A DNA stretch of 54,502 bases, from the NCBI GenBank assembly GCA_016987375.1, contig PJRA01000272.1, positions 528,284 to 582,785 on the forward strand, written 5' to 3'. The notes below the pieces were generated by a model. The model saw only the letters and a program-made list of their open reading frames with translations. It was not told the DNA's origin and made no database searches. The DNA is from Brachionus koreanus. Its lineage: Eukaryota; Rotifera; Eurotatoria; Ploima; Brachionidae. This document shows, in pieces, positions 30,971-41,883 of this stretch. Numbering within the stretch: the first letter of the stretch is position 1; each line of letters begins with the position of its first letter. The translations under genes were made by a program, and so were the position numbers.

Positions 30971-32657
30971 AACATCGATTCCTTTTAATAAGGAAGATTT
31001 TATCCAAGTCTCTATTAGGGCTATTTAGTTTTTAAAATATTATTTCAGGTGACTTTGTTAGATTGAATTGATTTTATGAAAATATCATTTAAAATATGCT
31101 AAAAAATTAGTTGCTAACCAAAAAAAAATTTAAAAAAGGCTAAAAATTTTTTCATAAAAAAAAATATTCTCTTCATTTATTATTCATAAAGTTTATTGTT
31201 ATTTGAAGCTCGATTATTGACTGATATTTAATTGAATCAACCTAGACCTGAATGTAAATAAATTAAGTTGAAAATTTAGTTAAAGAAAATTTTATTAAAT
31301 TTTTGTTTTTGTTTTTTTTTTCAGTTATTTGCTCCATTTAACCGTGATTTTTAATGTTTAATTTCTTTATTTTCATTTAAAAGTATCAAAAAAATTTTGA
31401 CCTAAATTAATGAAGTATTTACTTAATTTTTATTATTATTTTTTTTTTAATTTTTAATAAAAACTTTTAAACTACATGGTTTTTAGTAAATTAGCTCAAG
31501 TGGAATACACGAGTCGCCTCAAAATTCGGCTCAATTAAAAACTCGTTAAAAAAATCAACCATCGATTGAGTCCTATTTGCCGTTTTATTTTCTATTATAA
31601 ATATATTTGTGTTAAACTCTTATCTTGCTTTTTTACAATTAGTTCAAACTTAGATAAACCAATTTTATTGTGATTAATTGTCGCTTTGGCCATAATTAAT
31701 CTTTTATGGTTTTAGTTACTTACTAAATTTCTTTAAAAAAAATGATTCCAGTTGGTTTTTGATTATTTCTCAACAAAAAAGCTTTATCTTCATTCTTTAA
31801 ATTACAAATTTAAAATTTGTTTTAATTTTTGAACATTTTTGTGTGATTTATTTGAGTGATAAAAGCGAAAATTTTAAAAAATCTATTAAACTAGAAAATT
31901 ATCATTTAATTTAACCGAAAAAAAAAAATACATGTATCCATTAGGTGAGGGTATTTTAAAATCTTTAAAAGTTATTAATAAAATTTTTTTCAAAATTTAA
32001 TAAATTTTTTACATTTTTGAATTAAAATATTTGTGAATAAGAAAAAAAAAAAGATAAAATGCATTATCTTTTTTTTTAAGAATTATAATAATTTTTTATT
32101 TATATCATTTTTTATCTCAAATTATTTCTTAACTGTTAAAAGCTAGTCTAAATTGTTAAATAATAAATAAAGCTTATTTTCTTTATCTAAAGAACATTAA
32201 AAAATCCAATTTTTTTCTTGGGTCGATAGTGTAAATAAGTTTTGAAAATTTCAAAATTTTAATAAACAGCGTGAGTCTTTGAAATTGCATTAAAAATAAA
32301 TAGAAGTATTAAGATTTATTTTTGTTTTAAGCTAAAGTCAAAATTTAAACGATATTTAAGTTAAACAAAATTAGTTTTATTATCAAAAATTGATTTGTCA
32401 TATGATTTCAAGTGAAAATATTAAAAATTAAAAGCTTTATAAAGAAATAATTGTTCTTAAAAATTCAATATTTTAAACAATTTCTTTTTTAATTCAACTT
32501 GATTCACTAAATTAAAGTTCAATTTGGTTATTAGTTCGACATTTAAAAAAACTCTAAAATCCATTAACTTTTTTAATGCGAAAAAATTGTCGGGGCTTTT
32601 TACCCTACAATTTTTCTAGATTCAAGAACTTTAAAAAGTCACATTTAATTTCTTTCA
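30971..32657. other. intergenic, no gene seen
   Basis: 3' flank of LARP1 and AT-rich DNA without recognisable genes, arrays or repeats. Confidence 0.5.
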
Positions 32658-32779
32658 GTTGAACTCATAGAAGCTAAAGTCGCTTTAAATTGAAATTAAA
32701 GTGGCCACGTGTGTTGACGTGCAATTTCAAATTATTGTTTTAAATTTGAATTTATTTTAACTAATAGATATCTAAAAGT
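32658..32779 (+). repeat. direct repeat, copy 1 (partner 34430-34529)
   Basis: Shares gttgaact, aaagtggccaxgtgtgttgxcgtgca and aaatttgaatttattttaact with 34430-34529, with substitutions and indels. The two copies flank the unknown gene at 33458. Confidence 0.75.
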
Positions 32780-33433
32780 TAACACTTAATTAAATTTTCT
32801 TTAAAAAAATTAAAATATTGTAATAAAAATAATCTTTTTAACTGGTATGCAAACTGAAGTTTTATTTTTTGAGTAGTTTGAGCTTTGAGACAATTTGGGA
32901 AAAAAGCAAAAATTTAAAATTTTGAATAGAAAAAAAGTCTTTTGGGCTTAGGGATGGTTTTTGAATCGAAAAAAGTCGAATTAACTTTTATTTGAATTGA
33001 AATCTTAGAATTTACGGGTGAATTAGCTTTTTTTTTTAATGAAAAAGTCGTTCTAATTTAAATTTGCCTTTTAGCTAAGTCAGAACGACTAAATCCATTA
33101 TTTATTGACCTCTTAATTTAAAAGAAAGATACATGAACATTTAAAATCTAGGACCCTTCAATATTTGGGCGTCTAGTCACTACAGTTTATAAACTAAATT
33201 ACCCGAGTCCGATAGTAAAAAAAAAAAATTTTAATTAATTACTATCATAAACAAAACCTTACAATTTTAAATCGGCTAAATAGAAAGTTCTTAAAGTGGT
33301 CTGCATAGGTCGACTCTTTTAATAAAAAATTAAAATTAGCCTTTTTATTGAATTTTTAATTCTTTTCTTATTTTGTATAAACAGCAACATAAATTTTCAG
33401 AAATATACAAAAATTTCTAGGTTATTTTTATAA

Positions 33434-33534
33434 TTTTGTATGTGACTAGAAATAGAAATGTTAGACTCAGATGTATTCGAAGAGGACTATGAATTTGTGT
33501 ACCCGAAGCGTACAGCGCCCATTCCGTATTCGCA
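33434..33534 (+). repeat. inverted repeat arm covering a gene start
   Basis: 101 bp, reverse complement of 34542-34642 with only two mismatches (near 33520 and 33526) and no gaps. It covers the ATG and first about 25 codons of the gene at 33458 plus 24 bp upstream. Confidence 0.92.
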
Positions 33535-34303
33535 ATCGCCTAGTTTGAAGAAATACAGTCTAAGTCTTTACTCACCGATCAATCAATCGCCTAACTTTGA
33601 CAATGATCCGATAAGTAAAAGTCTAATGCTCGGCATACCGAGGTTTGAGTGTCCGTTGCCCGACCCGAAGCCCGACATGTACGAGTACCCGAAGCCAATA
33701 TTGAAAAAATGCGACCAAACTTATGACGAAAATCTTTACAAAAATGGAAGCTTTTTTAACTTCGAGGGAGTCGAAGTCGACCGAGACGAAAGCGATAGTG
33801 AATGTGAAAATGTATTTAGTATGGCATTAAGAGAGATGAAGGAAAAAAATCAACAATGGAGCTCAAGTAATACAAATGAGTCTGCTTTACCCAGGTTTAA
33901 TTACGTAAGTCGCGTATTCGATGATGTAAATTCAACTTACTGTAATACAAGCATTAATACAAAAGCGCTGGCCGCTAAGTATTTAAATGATACCAGTGCT
34001 CAATCAATTCTTCTTCCAAAATTGGACACTAACAATTTGTTTCAATTATACAATCCAAATAAAGAGACAAATAGAAAAATAATAATGAGAAAAAGTGTTA
34101 GTAGTTGTAGTGGTCAAGATAGTGGTAATTTTGAAGAGGACAGTGATGATGATGATATATGGTTGTTTGGGAAGCCGACATTGGACTTTGATAAAACAAT
34201 GGGAAGAGCCAATTTTTTAGTAGATGGCAAACAAATTGATGAAGACGATGACGATTATGTCCTGGATATTGACAAGCTCAAACAATTGCCCAAACTTTTA
34301 TAG
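33458..34303 (+). CDS. unknown acidic protein
   Basis: Open frame of 281 codons with a true ATG preceded by an acceptor-like ctag. Codon use is less AT-biased at the start, and it has long uninterrupted protein-like content, so I believe it is real. I do not recognise the family. The N-terminus has YDxx-type aromatic/Pro segments (YEFVYPKRTAPIPYS, PDPKPDMYEYPKP); the middle is Asn/Ser-rich; KALAAKYLND weakly recalls the STAN motif of STIL/Ana2 centriolar proteins (not enough to name it); the C-terminus is acidic (EEDSDDDDIWLFG, DEDDDDYVLDIDKLK). No signal peptide or membrane segment. Likely intrinsically disordered, nuclear or cytoplasmic. Its 5' end is duplicated in inverted form 240 bp after its stop. 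Confidence 0.7.
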   Translation: MLDSDVFEEDYEFVYPKRTAPIPYSQSPSLKKYSLSLYSPINQSPNFDNDPISKSLMLGIPRFECPLPDPKPDMYEYPKPILKKCDQTYDENLYKNGSFFNFEGVEVDRDESDSECENVFSMALREMKEKNQQWSSSNTNESALPRFNYVSRVFDDVNSTYCNTSINTKALAAKYLNDTSAQSILLPKLDTNNLFQLYNPNKETNRKIIMRKSVSSCSGQDSGNFEEDSDDDDIWLFGKPTLDFDKTMGRANFLVDGKQIDEDDDDYVLDIDKLKQLPKLL

Positions 34304-34429
34304 TTTTTTTTTGTTATCATTTAAAAAAAAATAAAAAATGTGGAAAAAATCTTTTTTTTTTTAAATTAATTTAGAAATCTAGATTTAATTTTTAAGGACT
34401 TAAAAAAGTAATATAAATTTTTTTTTTTA

Positions 34430-34529
34430 GTTGAACTAGTTGAAATCAAAGTGGCCAGGTGTGTTGGCGTGCATTTTTAAATAAGGATTTTAAATTTGAA
34501 TTTATTTTAACTGATTAATGACCAAAAGA
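34430..34529 (+). repeat. direct repeat, copy 2 (partner 32658-32779)
   Basis: Diverged copy of the repeat upstream of the unknown gene, directly followed by the inverted copy of the gene start. The arrangement suggests remains of a duplicated gene unit. Confidence 0.75.
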
Positions 34530-34541
34530 TAGATTTTTTAA

Positions 34542-34642
34542 TGCGAATAAGGAATTGGCGCTGTACGCTTCGGGTACACAAATTCATAGTCCTCTTCGAA
34601 TACATCTGAGTCTAACATTTCTATTTCTAGTCACATACAAAA
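34542..34642 (-). pseudogene. inverted copy of the 5' end of the unknown gene
   Basis: Reverse complement of 33434-33534 (101 bp, two mismatches). It contains an ATG and about 25 codons on the minus strand, after which similarity stops. A truncated inverted duplicate with no complete gene. Confidence 0.88.
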
Positions 34643-34831
34643 CCGACAGCTAATATTATTTTCCAAAATAAATGATTGTTTAGCTCTATTAAAATCTTGG
34701 TTCCACAATCAATAATGTGAATGAAAATTTATTTGCAATTGTGAAATTGAATATTAAAACAGTTGAATTAAGTAAAAAAAAATTTTATATATTAAAACTG
34801 ACGGAAAAAAAGCATCTAAAAAAATACTGTA

Positions 34832-35545
34832 TAGTGATGTTGGTTAACCAACGCTTGGTCGACCAAATTTGCCAACTTTGGCTAACCCAAATCAGGTTAG
34901 CCAATTTATGGTCGACCGAATTTTGGTTAGCCAATTTATAGGCGACCAAATTTTGGTTAACTAATATTTGGTTCTTAATTTGGTCTCCCAAAAAAAATAA
35001 ATTAAAATTGAATAATCATTGAAAATAGCACAAAATTAAAAAATTCATTGTTTCTAAGATATTTTATTTTTGAAATTATATTAAAAATTTTTTTTTTAAC
35101 TTTAAAAATATTAGTTTAACAATAAATTGAAAAATGTATTTAATTTAAAAAAAATCAAGTATTAAAAATCTCTTTACAATATTTATGAGTCAAATTAACT
35201 ATAAATTTTGGTCTAATCTAAGATAGGTTTGTTTTCGTAAATAAACATCATTTTTTCGAAATTTGTTTTTGATAACAAATTAAAGTCTTAAAATTCTATT
35301 TTAAATTTTGATCTCAAAATTTGTTAAGATAATTAAATTTAGGTCAAAATTTGGTCGACCAAAATAGTCGACTTTGGTTAGCCAAAAATTGGTTAACCAA
35401 AAACTGTTAAACCAAAAATTGGTTTACCAAAAACTGGTTAACCAAAAACTGTTAAATCAAAAATTGGTTTACCAAAAACTGGTTAGCCAAAAAATGGTTA
35501 ACCTAAATTGGTTAACCAGCTAACCAAGCTTAACCAACATCACTA
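34832..35545. mobile_element. hAT-like non-autonomous element with internal repeats (714 bp)
   Basis: Termini tagtgatgttggttaa and ttaaccaacatcacta are perfect 16-bp inverted repeats. The flanks are an exact 8-bp target duplication, atactgta (34824-34831 and 35546-35553). Both subterminal regions are built from many variants of a ggttaaccaaaa/ttggtcgacc word, so the element can fold on itself extensively. The centre is plain AT-rich DNA. No transposase. Confidence 0.9.
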
Positions 35546-35553
35546 ATACTGTA

Positions 35554-38300
35554 GCATAAAGCTACAAACCATTTTTTAACTCTCATTCATTTTTATCATG
35601 TTTCATAAAGACAAAAACTAAAACATCGTTCGAATGAATTTGATTATTGATTTGGTTTATTTAAATTTATTTTTGTTGCCAATATGAGCAACTTTTCACT
35701 TTCTTCATTTAGTCGACTACTCTTCTGATCAATAGCACCTAGCACTGAACCTTGTTAAACTCTAATGTTCTCTTTTCTGTTGTTAACCTCCTTGTTGACT
35801 TTTTTTGAGAACGTTCTAATAGAAACGCCTTCAGCCAATTAGAGTCATAACGACTTTGTTAATAATTGATCTCAAAAATGTGATAAAATAATAAAATACA
35901 TCGAAACTAAGTCTAAATAATACAATTTAAAAAAATTTTACAATTTAATTTTGGTGAATTTTTGCTATGTGCAATTTAACATCATTTTTATTCTTCACAT
36001 ATGTTGCATAGTACTGGGTTGGTATGTTTACTTAAGGCTTTTTTGGAAATTATCTCAGTCTGGTTTGAGATCGGTAATATTTAGCTATCATTTGAATCAA
36101 AAGTCGATAGCACTTGACACGGTCAACATGGATACTGTTGTTGTAACGCCAAAACTATCGACCTAAAAATTTTGAAACTTTAAACAGTTGTATTTTCATT
36201 ACACTACCAAATTTTGGACATTTAAGACTATTACAAAATTGTTGAGACAATGCCAAATTCTCCTCGTTTATTCTGTTAAAGAGTTTAATATCTTCATTTT
36301 GATTTATTTTAATTAAAAAACTGATTTTATTCGATTAAATAAGAATTAAAAATTAAAATTGATACCTTATTTACCGACTTCAAGATAAGAGCATTCAATT
36401 CAATTAATGATACTGGCTGATAATTGAAAATGTTCATTTAGATTATTAGTTATTTGAACTAGACATGAGATTCGTTTCCACTTCCAATAATTGAACCTTT
36501 TACCGATGATTTAATATCAGTATTCTGGTTAATATAGTTGTAAACAAGTTCGGTTTCGATTTTGATAACTTAGCTAACTTTTTTTCGTAATTTTTAAAAA
36601 CATTTTTTATTAATTTTTAACAATTGTTTCTAATTTCAATTTAAAGGTCAGTTAACAAGCTTTTTTATTTTTTTTTATGAAAAATTAATTAAAAATTGAA
36701 GATAATAATATATTTAATTGATTTTTAAATGTAAAACATTGAAATATTTTAATTAAATTTTTTTACAAAATCTGTAAAAATCAAATTGTTCCTTCTCCTA
36801 CTCTGCCATTTAAATTATAGTTAAAAAATTAAACAGACATAGGTAAACAAACATGAGCAGAGAGACCTCTTGAACCAAGTTTCAATTGTAAAAATAACAT
36901 CCAAATATTGAGTCATAGCAATCAACTCTAGCTTATCGAAATTATTTTCTTTAATTAACATTAAAAAAAACTAAACTAAGCACTATTATGTGATTAATTA
37001 AATTTAATTGATATCTGAAATAAACAAACTATAGATATTTCGTTCAATTTGGTTCAAATTGAATCTGTCTTCTCTTTGTTTTTTGTCAAAATCCCTCTCC
37101 GCTTCAGTGATCTCAAGATTTACGTTTACCTCACTGTTTTTTTATAGCTTGCGTAACTCTCTAACTGCCTTTAATATATTGACACGATCAGTCTTTACTA
37201 AAATTAGTCTTTACTAAATTAAAAACGTTAATCAAAAGTTATTTTTCTAAAAACAGATTAATTATTGAATACCTTTTTTTTTAAATAATTTTGAAACAGC
37301 AAATTAAAATTATCAATTTTGGATATTTTCCCTCTTCAACTTCTAATTATCATGACCAATTTTACAAAATTTGCTTAGATCTGAACCAGACTTGTTTATA
37401 AGTCACAATTTTAAGTCACAAAAAATTAAGCAAAAGTTTTGACTTGACTTAAAATTTGTGACTGTTCCAAACAAGTCTGTTCTAAACACACTATTCCGAA
37501 TCTGAACTAAAACCACGGACCATAATTGATTACGTCTAAAAGAATTATGTATTGCATGGGACACTAGAGAAAGACATATTGACAAAAGAAGACAAAGAAG
37601 AACAGCTAGAAACAAAAAAGATTCTGTGAGACGTCTACTTAGAAAATTAAGAATCCAAAGCGTCAGCACAAACAGCTAAACTATCAGTTCAGGCAAAACC
37701 ATTTCTACCGGTTTTTTTTCTTCTTATTCATTTAATCATTTGATTCAATTTAAAAAAAATATATAGATATAAATAAAGTAATTCACAAATATAGTATATA
37801 TAGATGTTAACAATGGTGTTTGTCATCTACTGTGCCATTTTTATTTATTAAATAAACTAAACTAAACTAAAAATTTTGAAAAAAGTTATGTTAATTTTAA
37901 AAGATGATTTATATTAGATCACATGTTAAAGATACAAAGACTATATACAAAAATAATTTCAAAACCACTCAGGTATTTAATGTTTTGCAATTATAAATAT
38001 TTAAATTGCAATTCGAATCTTTATCGATATATTTATCAAAAATTTAAAAAAAACTATAATTAAAAAAATTCTAATTTATTTTGTTTTCAAGCTGAAAATT
38101 TTTGCACAAGTAAGAAACATGGTTGTATATGTGTTTCAACTTAAACCAACCTTCACATTGCATATTCATTACTTAGTTAATTTAGAAGATTTTTTCAAAT
38201 TTCAAATTAATTTTATAAATTACCAATACTCAAAAGATATTTAAAAGCCTCAGAGACATTTGACATTAAATAAAATTTGTTCATTTATTTAGAGGAAAAT
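35554..38300. other. intergenic with repeat debris
   Basis: No intact gene. One short hAT-like element (37387-37479). Around 37530-37690 there is coding-like sequence (HGTLEKDILTKEDKEEQLE on the plus strand) ended by stops, perhaps transposon debris. An open frame at 35951-36166 is judged spurious. Immediately before the eIF2-alpha ATG is an acceptor-like tttattag (ag at 38291-38292). Confidence 0.45.
37387..37479. mobile_element. short hAT-like MITE, 93 bp
   Basis: Ends cagacttgttt and aaacaagtctg are inverted repeats; inside, a second inverted pair is built on aagtcacaa/ttgtgact. The 8 bp outside (atctgaac, ttctaaac) agree at six positions. Related words near 20995-21082 suggest a second, partial copy. 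Confidence 0.55.
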
Positions 38301-39371
38301 ATGCCGCTTTCATGCAGATTTTACAAGCACAGGTTTCCAGACACTGATGAAGTAGTGATGGTAAATGTGCGTCAAATAGCCGAAATGGGCTCTTATGTTA
38401 ACCTTCTCGAATACAACAAAATCGAAGGTATGATTCTTCTCAGTGAATTGTCCCGTAGACGCATCCGTTCCATAAACAGACTTATTCGAGTAGGTCGCAA
38501 CGAAGTAGTTGTTGTAATTCGTGTCGATAAAGAAAAAGGTTACATCGATTTATCTAAACGTAGGGTCTCGCCCGAAGAAATAATGAAGTGTGAGGAAAAA
38601 TTTGCCAAAGGAAAAACTGTCAACAGTATTTTACGTCATACTGCCGAGGTCTTAAAAATGACCAGTGATGAAGAATTCGAAAATTTATATGAACGCACTG
38701 CATGGAAAATAGACGACAAATTCAAAAAACCAGGCCACTCTTACGAAATATTCAAACAAAGTGTTACCGAGCCGTCTATTTTGGACGATTTGGACATTCC
38801 AGCCGAATGGAAAGAAATTTTAATGGCAAATATCAGAAGACGCCTGACACCGCAAGCTGTTAAATGTAGAGCAGATATTGAAGTATCTTGTTATAGCTAT
38901 GAGGGCATTGATGCTATCAAAAGAGCATTAAAGGAAGGTCTTACATTATCAACTGAGGAAAAACCTGTTAAAATAAATTTGATTGCTCCACCAACTTTTG
39001 TCGTTACATCTACTAGTTTAGACCGTGAGGAAGGCATTAAACTTTTGCAAAGTGTGATAGAAAAGATCCAAAAAAGTATTGAGTCTCAAAAAGGCAGATT
39101 CAAGGTAAAAATGGCGCCCAAAGTGGTCACAGACTTGGATGAAGCTGAGCTGGCCAAACAATTCGATCAATTAGAAGCTGAAAATGAACAGGTCGCTGGT
39201 GACAGTGAAACTGAGTCCGATGAAGAGGAAGAAGATGATTTAGAAGACGAAGACCAGGCTAAATATAGAGAAGAGAGAAAATCGAACAAAGCTCGTAATT
39301 TAGAAGAAGCTTTTAGTGGACTGAAAGTTAGCAAAAAAGATGCTGAGGATGATGATAACTTTGATGAATAA
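38301..39371 (+). CDS. EIF2S1: translation initiation factor eIF2 subunit alpha
   Basis: Single coding exon of 356 residues from ATG 38301 ([14 protein letters not shown]); the frame upstream has no ATG. Part of the eIF2 GTPase complex that brings initiator tRNA to the ribosome. An S1 RNA-binding domain (about 15-87) includes [18 protein letters not shown], with the regulatory serine at residue 51 that stress kinases phosphorylate. It is followed by [19 protein letters not shown], a helical domain, and a C-terminal alpha/beta domain with [26 protein letters not shown] and [13 protein letters not shown]. The acidic tail ([15 protein letters not shown] and on) is about 40 residues longer than in human eIF2-alpha (315 residues). 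All hallmark residues are intact. An acceptor-like site lies 8 bases before the ATG, so a 5' UTR intron is possible. Confidence 0.97.
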   Translation: MPLSCRFYKHRFPDTDEVVMVNVRQIAEMGSYVNLLEYNKIEGMILLSELSRRRIRSINRLIRVGRNEVVVVIRVDKEKGYIDLSKRRVSPEEIMKCEEKFAKGKTVNSILRHTAEVLKMTSDEEFENLYERTAWKIDDKFKKPGHSYEIFKQSVTEPSILDDLDIPAEWKEILMANIRRRLTPQAVKCRADIEVSCYSYEGIDAIKRALKEGLTLSTEEKPVKINLIAPPTFVVTSTSLDREEGIKLLQSVIEKIQKSIESQKGRFKVKMAPKVVTDLDEAELAKQFDQLEAENEQVAGDSETESDEEEEDDLEDEDQAKYREERKSNKARNLEEAFSGLKVSKKDAEDDDNFDE

Positions 39372-39779
39372 AATTTATAGAAAATATAGTAATTTTTTTT
39401 TTTAAAGATAAATATTTTTATTCTAAAATAAAAATTTTTATTTTAAAAATAAAAAATTTATTCAAAATTTTTTCCAAGGTCGAAATTGATAATGTCAAAT
39501 AATTTTTGATCAAATAATAATTATATTTAAGTTTTTAAAGCAGATATTCTTTAATGATTTCTTAAAAATGAAAAAAAAATTTCAGATAACTTGAAGTTTT
39601 AATCCTATATACATACAATTTCAGTCATGGTTTATGAATATTAAATTTGCCGACCAGCATGAAAAAAAAAGGGTGATTTTTTTTATAAGAACTACAAATA
39701 AATAATATTTATTTATTAAACTTAATTTTTTATTCTAAATAAATCAATAACAATATGGCCACTCAACCGAATGGTTATA

Positions 39780-39916
39780 CAGTGATGCCATCAAATTTGT
39801 AACTTTTTCAGATGAGACTGAGAATTTATCAAAAAAATCTTTTAAATGATTAAATTAGAATATCCACGTCAGCCTCAGTCTCATCTCAAAAAGTAAATAA
39901 TTTGATGGCATCACTC
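39780..39916. mobile_element. foldback MITE, about 137 bp
   Basis: Left end cagtgatgccatcaaatt continues to tcagatgagactgag. The right end on the other strand reads gagtgatgccatcaaatt and continues to gagatgagactgag: about 40 bp of near-perfect terminal inverted repeat. The cagtgatg terminus is hAT-like, but an 8-bp duplication could not be seen. Confidence 0.65.
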
Positions 39917-40575
39917 TAAAAGAATTCCACATAAACATGAATTTAAAAATTAACAACTCAAAAGGAAAGTTACTTTTTTATTTAATCATGTTGTTAAAGC
40001 ATAATGAAATGCCCAAATTTAATTTACTTTATGTTGGCTTATTTTCTAAGTTATTTGGCCTCAGTAAACTTGAAAGAGGAAAGCAATAAAAAAATTAAAT
40101 TTTTCTAGTCTTTTTGTACTTCACACTTTTGTTTCTTTGTTTCCCAGTAAAATAATTTTCAGCTGAAAAATAAAGCAAAAAAAATAATAAAAAATACTCA
40201 ACTGTTGAAAAAAAAATTGTCAGTTATCAGTCAAATGGATTAAAAAATTTTTTAAGATTAAGTTTTCATTTTTTCTTAAATTTATATATTTAAAAATTTC
40301 TATTTTAAAAAAATGATTTTTTTTTCTGAATTAAATTAATAATTTATAATGATTTTAAATCAGAATTTTTTTTCATTTTATATAGTTATAGTCGAGATTT
40401 ATTAAATTTAATTGAGTAGAAAATTTTTTCAAATTCTTTTTCGTTATCATTTTCGATTTGCTCATCTGAATTTTCTTCAACAATTTTCTCATTCTTTTTT
40501 GGATCATTAGCTTTCAATAAATTTCCGAATTATCTACAGTATTTTTTTGTTTTAGCGTGGTAATTATTCTTATGA

Positions 40576-40599
40576 NNNNNNNNNNNNNNNNNNNNNNNN
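40576..40599. other. assembly gap beside SINE
   Basis: 24 unknown bases at the left edge of the second SINE copy. Confidence 0.95.
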
Positions 40600-40781
40600 A
40601 CAGAGGCTACTGCATCGAGATGATCATCTACACTGAAAATTTTACCCAGTCGAAACCGGTCCCCCATTTTTTGATATGTCTCTGCAATACGGTGCGCGTA
40701 TTACAGAGACATTTTGAAGATTTTTCCACCCTCAGTGGGTTTTGAACCCTCCACCCTCTGCTTACATTACTAACACACAAA
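40600..40781 (-). mobile_element. tRNA-derived SINE, copy 2 (partial)
   Basis: Positions about 40688-40781 are nearly identical to the matching part of copy 1 (16024-16279): the B box ggttcaaaacc, gcagagggtgg and cttcaaaatgtctctgta on the minus strand. The head is cut in the anticodon region, so the A box is missing. The segment nearer the gap (40600-40687) has no counterpart in copy 1, which is itself interrupted by Ns there. 5'-truncated relative to copy 1. Confidence 0.7.
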
Positions 40782-41647
40782 TTATTTTATCATTTAGTTA
40801 ATTAAGTTAATTTCAGAAATAGAAAGCTACTGTCCACTATCAGTAGTAAGAATGATTTAAATAAGCTTCAAGGTGACCTCAGCGCACTAAATTAATGGTC
40901 TCCTACTGTGCCAGTGCTTTTTATTTTGGATAAATTAAAGTTATGAAAAAACAAGGGTTAAAGTTTTCAGAAAAAGTGATTTTCTCAACGTATGAAATAA
41001 AAAATAAAAAATTTTTCATAAAATTTGAAATAAATTTGTCAAACAAAAACAAAAATAGAAAGTTAATTAGTTGGAGTATCTAATAATCAAGTATATTCTT
41101 AAAGTAAACAAGTAGATATAAATACAAACTAAAAAGATTCATTTGTTTGCCAAAACATCTTTATTTTAACTCTTTGTGGTCAGTTTTTTTTTTATACTAT
41201 TCAGCAACCTGTTTGCAAATGTCTAGTGAACTATTTCAATGAATTTAATCTCTTTCAATTAAATGAAAAATTGAAAAAAAGATATAAAATTTCGCCATTG
41301 ATAATTACTCTATTTTATGATTTCAAACTTTAAAAAATTTAGATTTAATTTAATAATTGATGCAACTTCATGTGATTAAAATATAATTAATTTTATCATG
41401 CTGAGGAGTACTTTTCAAAGAATTCTCTTTTAAGTTGGATTTTATAAACCAATTTTTAGCAATTTTTATTCAAATCTTAAACTTTACTAAACATTTACGA
41501 ATTCTAAATTAGTCAAAATATAATTAAAAAAAGAAAAAAAAAGTGACTCCAAAATTAATTAATATTCGAACAGCCAAAAATGGAAATATAAAACTATTTA
41601 GTCAAAAAAATTATTTATGTGAATAAGCTTCAATTTTTTTTTGTTAG

Positions 41648-41883
41648 CAAGAGTATCACATGTTGAGCATAATTTAAAATATTATTTCTTATTCATTTTG
41701 CTCTTCAAATATTCTAATAAAACTGAATGTTCGTTTAAAAATTATTATTTTTTATCATTGAAATTTCAATCTGAATTAATTAAACTTCGAATCCAGTGGC
41801 TAGCAGAATCTATCAATTATTCGTCTGAAAACATGTCTATTATTTTTTATGATAATTTAGGCCAACTCATCGCCAAAGTTTAA
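41648..41883 (+). other. possible orphan exon
   Basis: A frame of about 78 codons opens right after a good acceptor (ttttttttgttag) and ends LGQLIAKV-TAA. It includes LRIQWLAESINYSS. No upstream exon or family could be recognised; it may be the 3' exon of a small gene, a relic, or chance. Confidence 0.2.

Noticed and set aside
34832..35545. CRISPR-like or satellite array of ggttaaccaaaa words
   Set aside because: Words vary in length and sequence, have no regular spacers, and are bounded by hAT-type ends with an 8-bp duplication in a eukaryotic genome.
35951..36166. 71-codon hydrophobic frame
   Set aside because: Could pass as a small membrane protein, but lies in repeat-strewn intergenic DNA without supporting signals and begins at a non-ATG codon in the longest frame.
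37403..37669. 88-codon minus-strand frame
   Set aside because: Overlaps a MITE and plus-strand coding-like debris; appears to be an antisense shadow.
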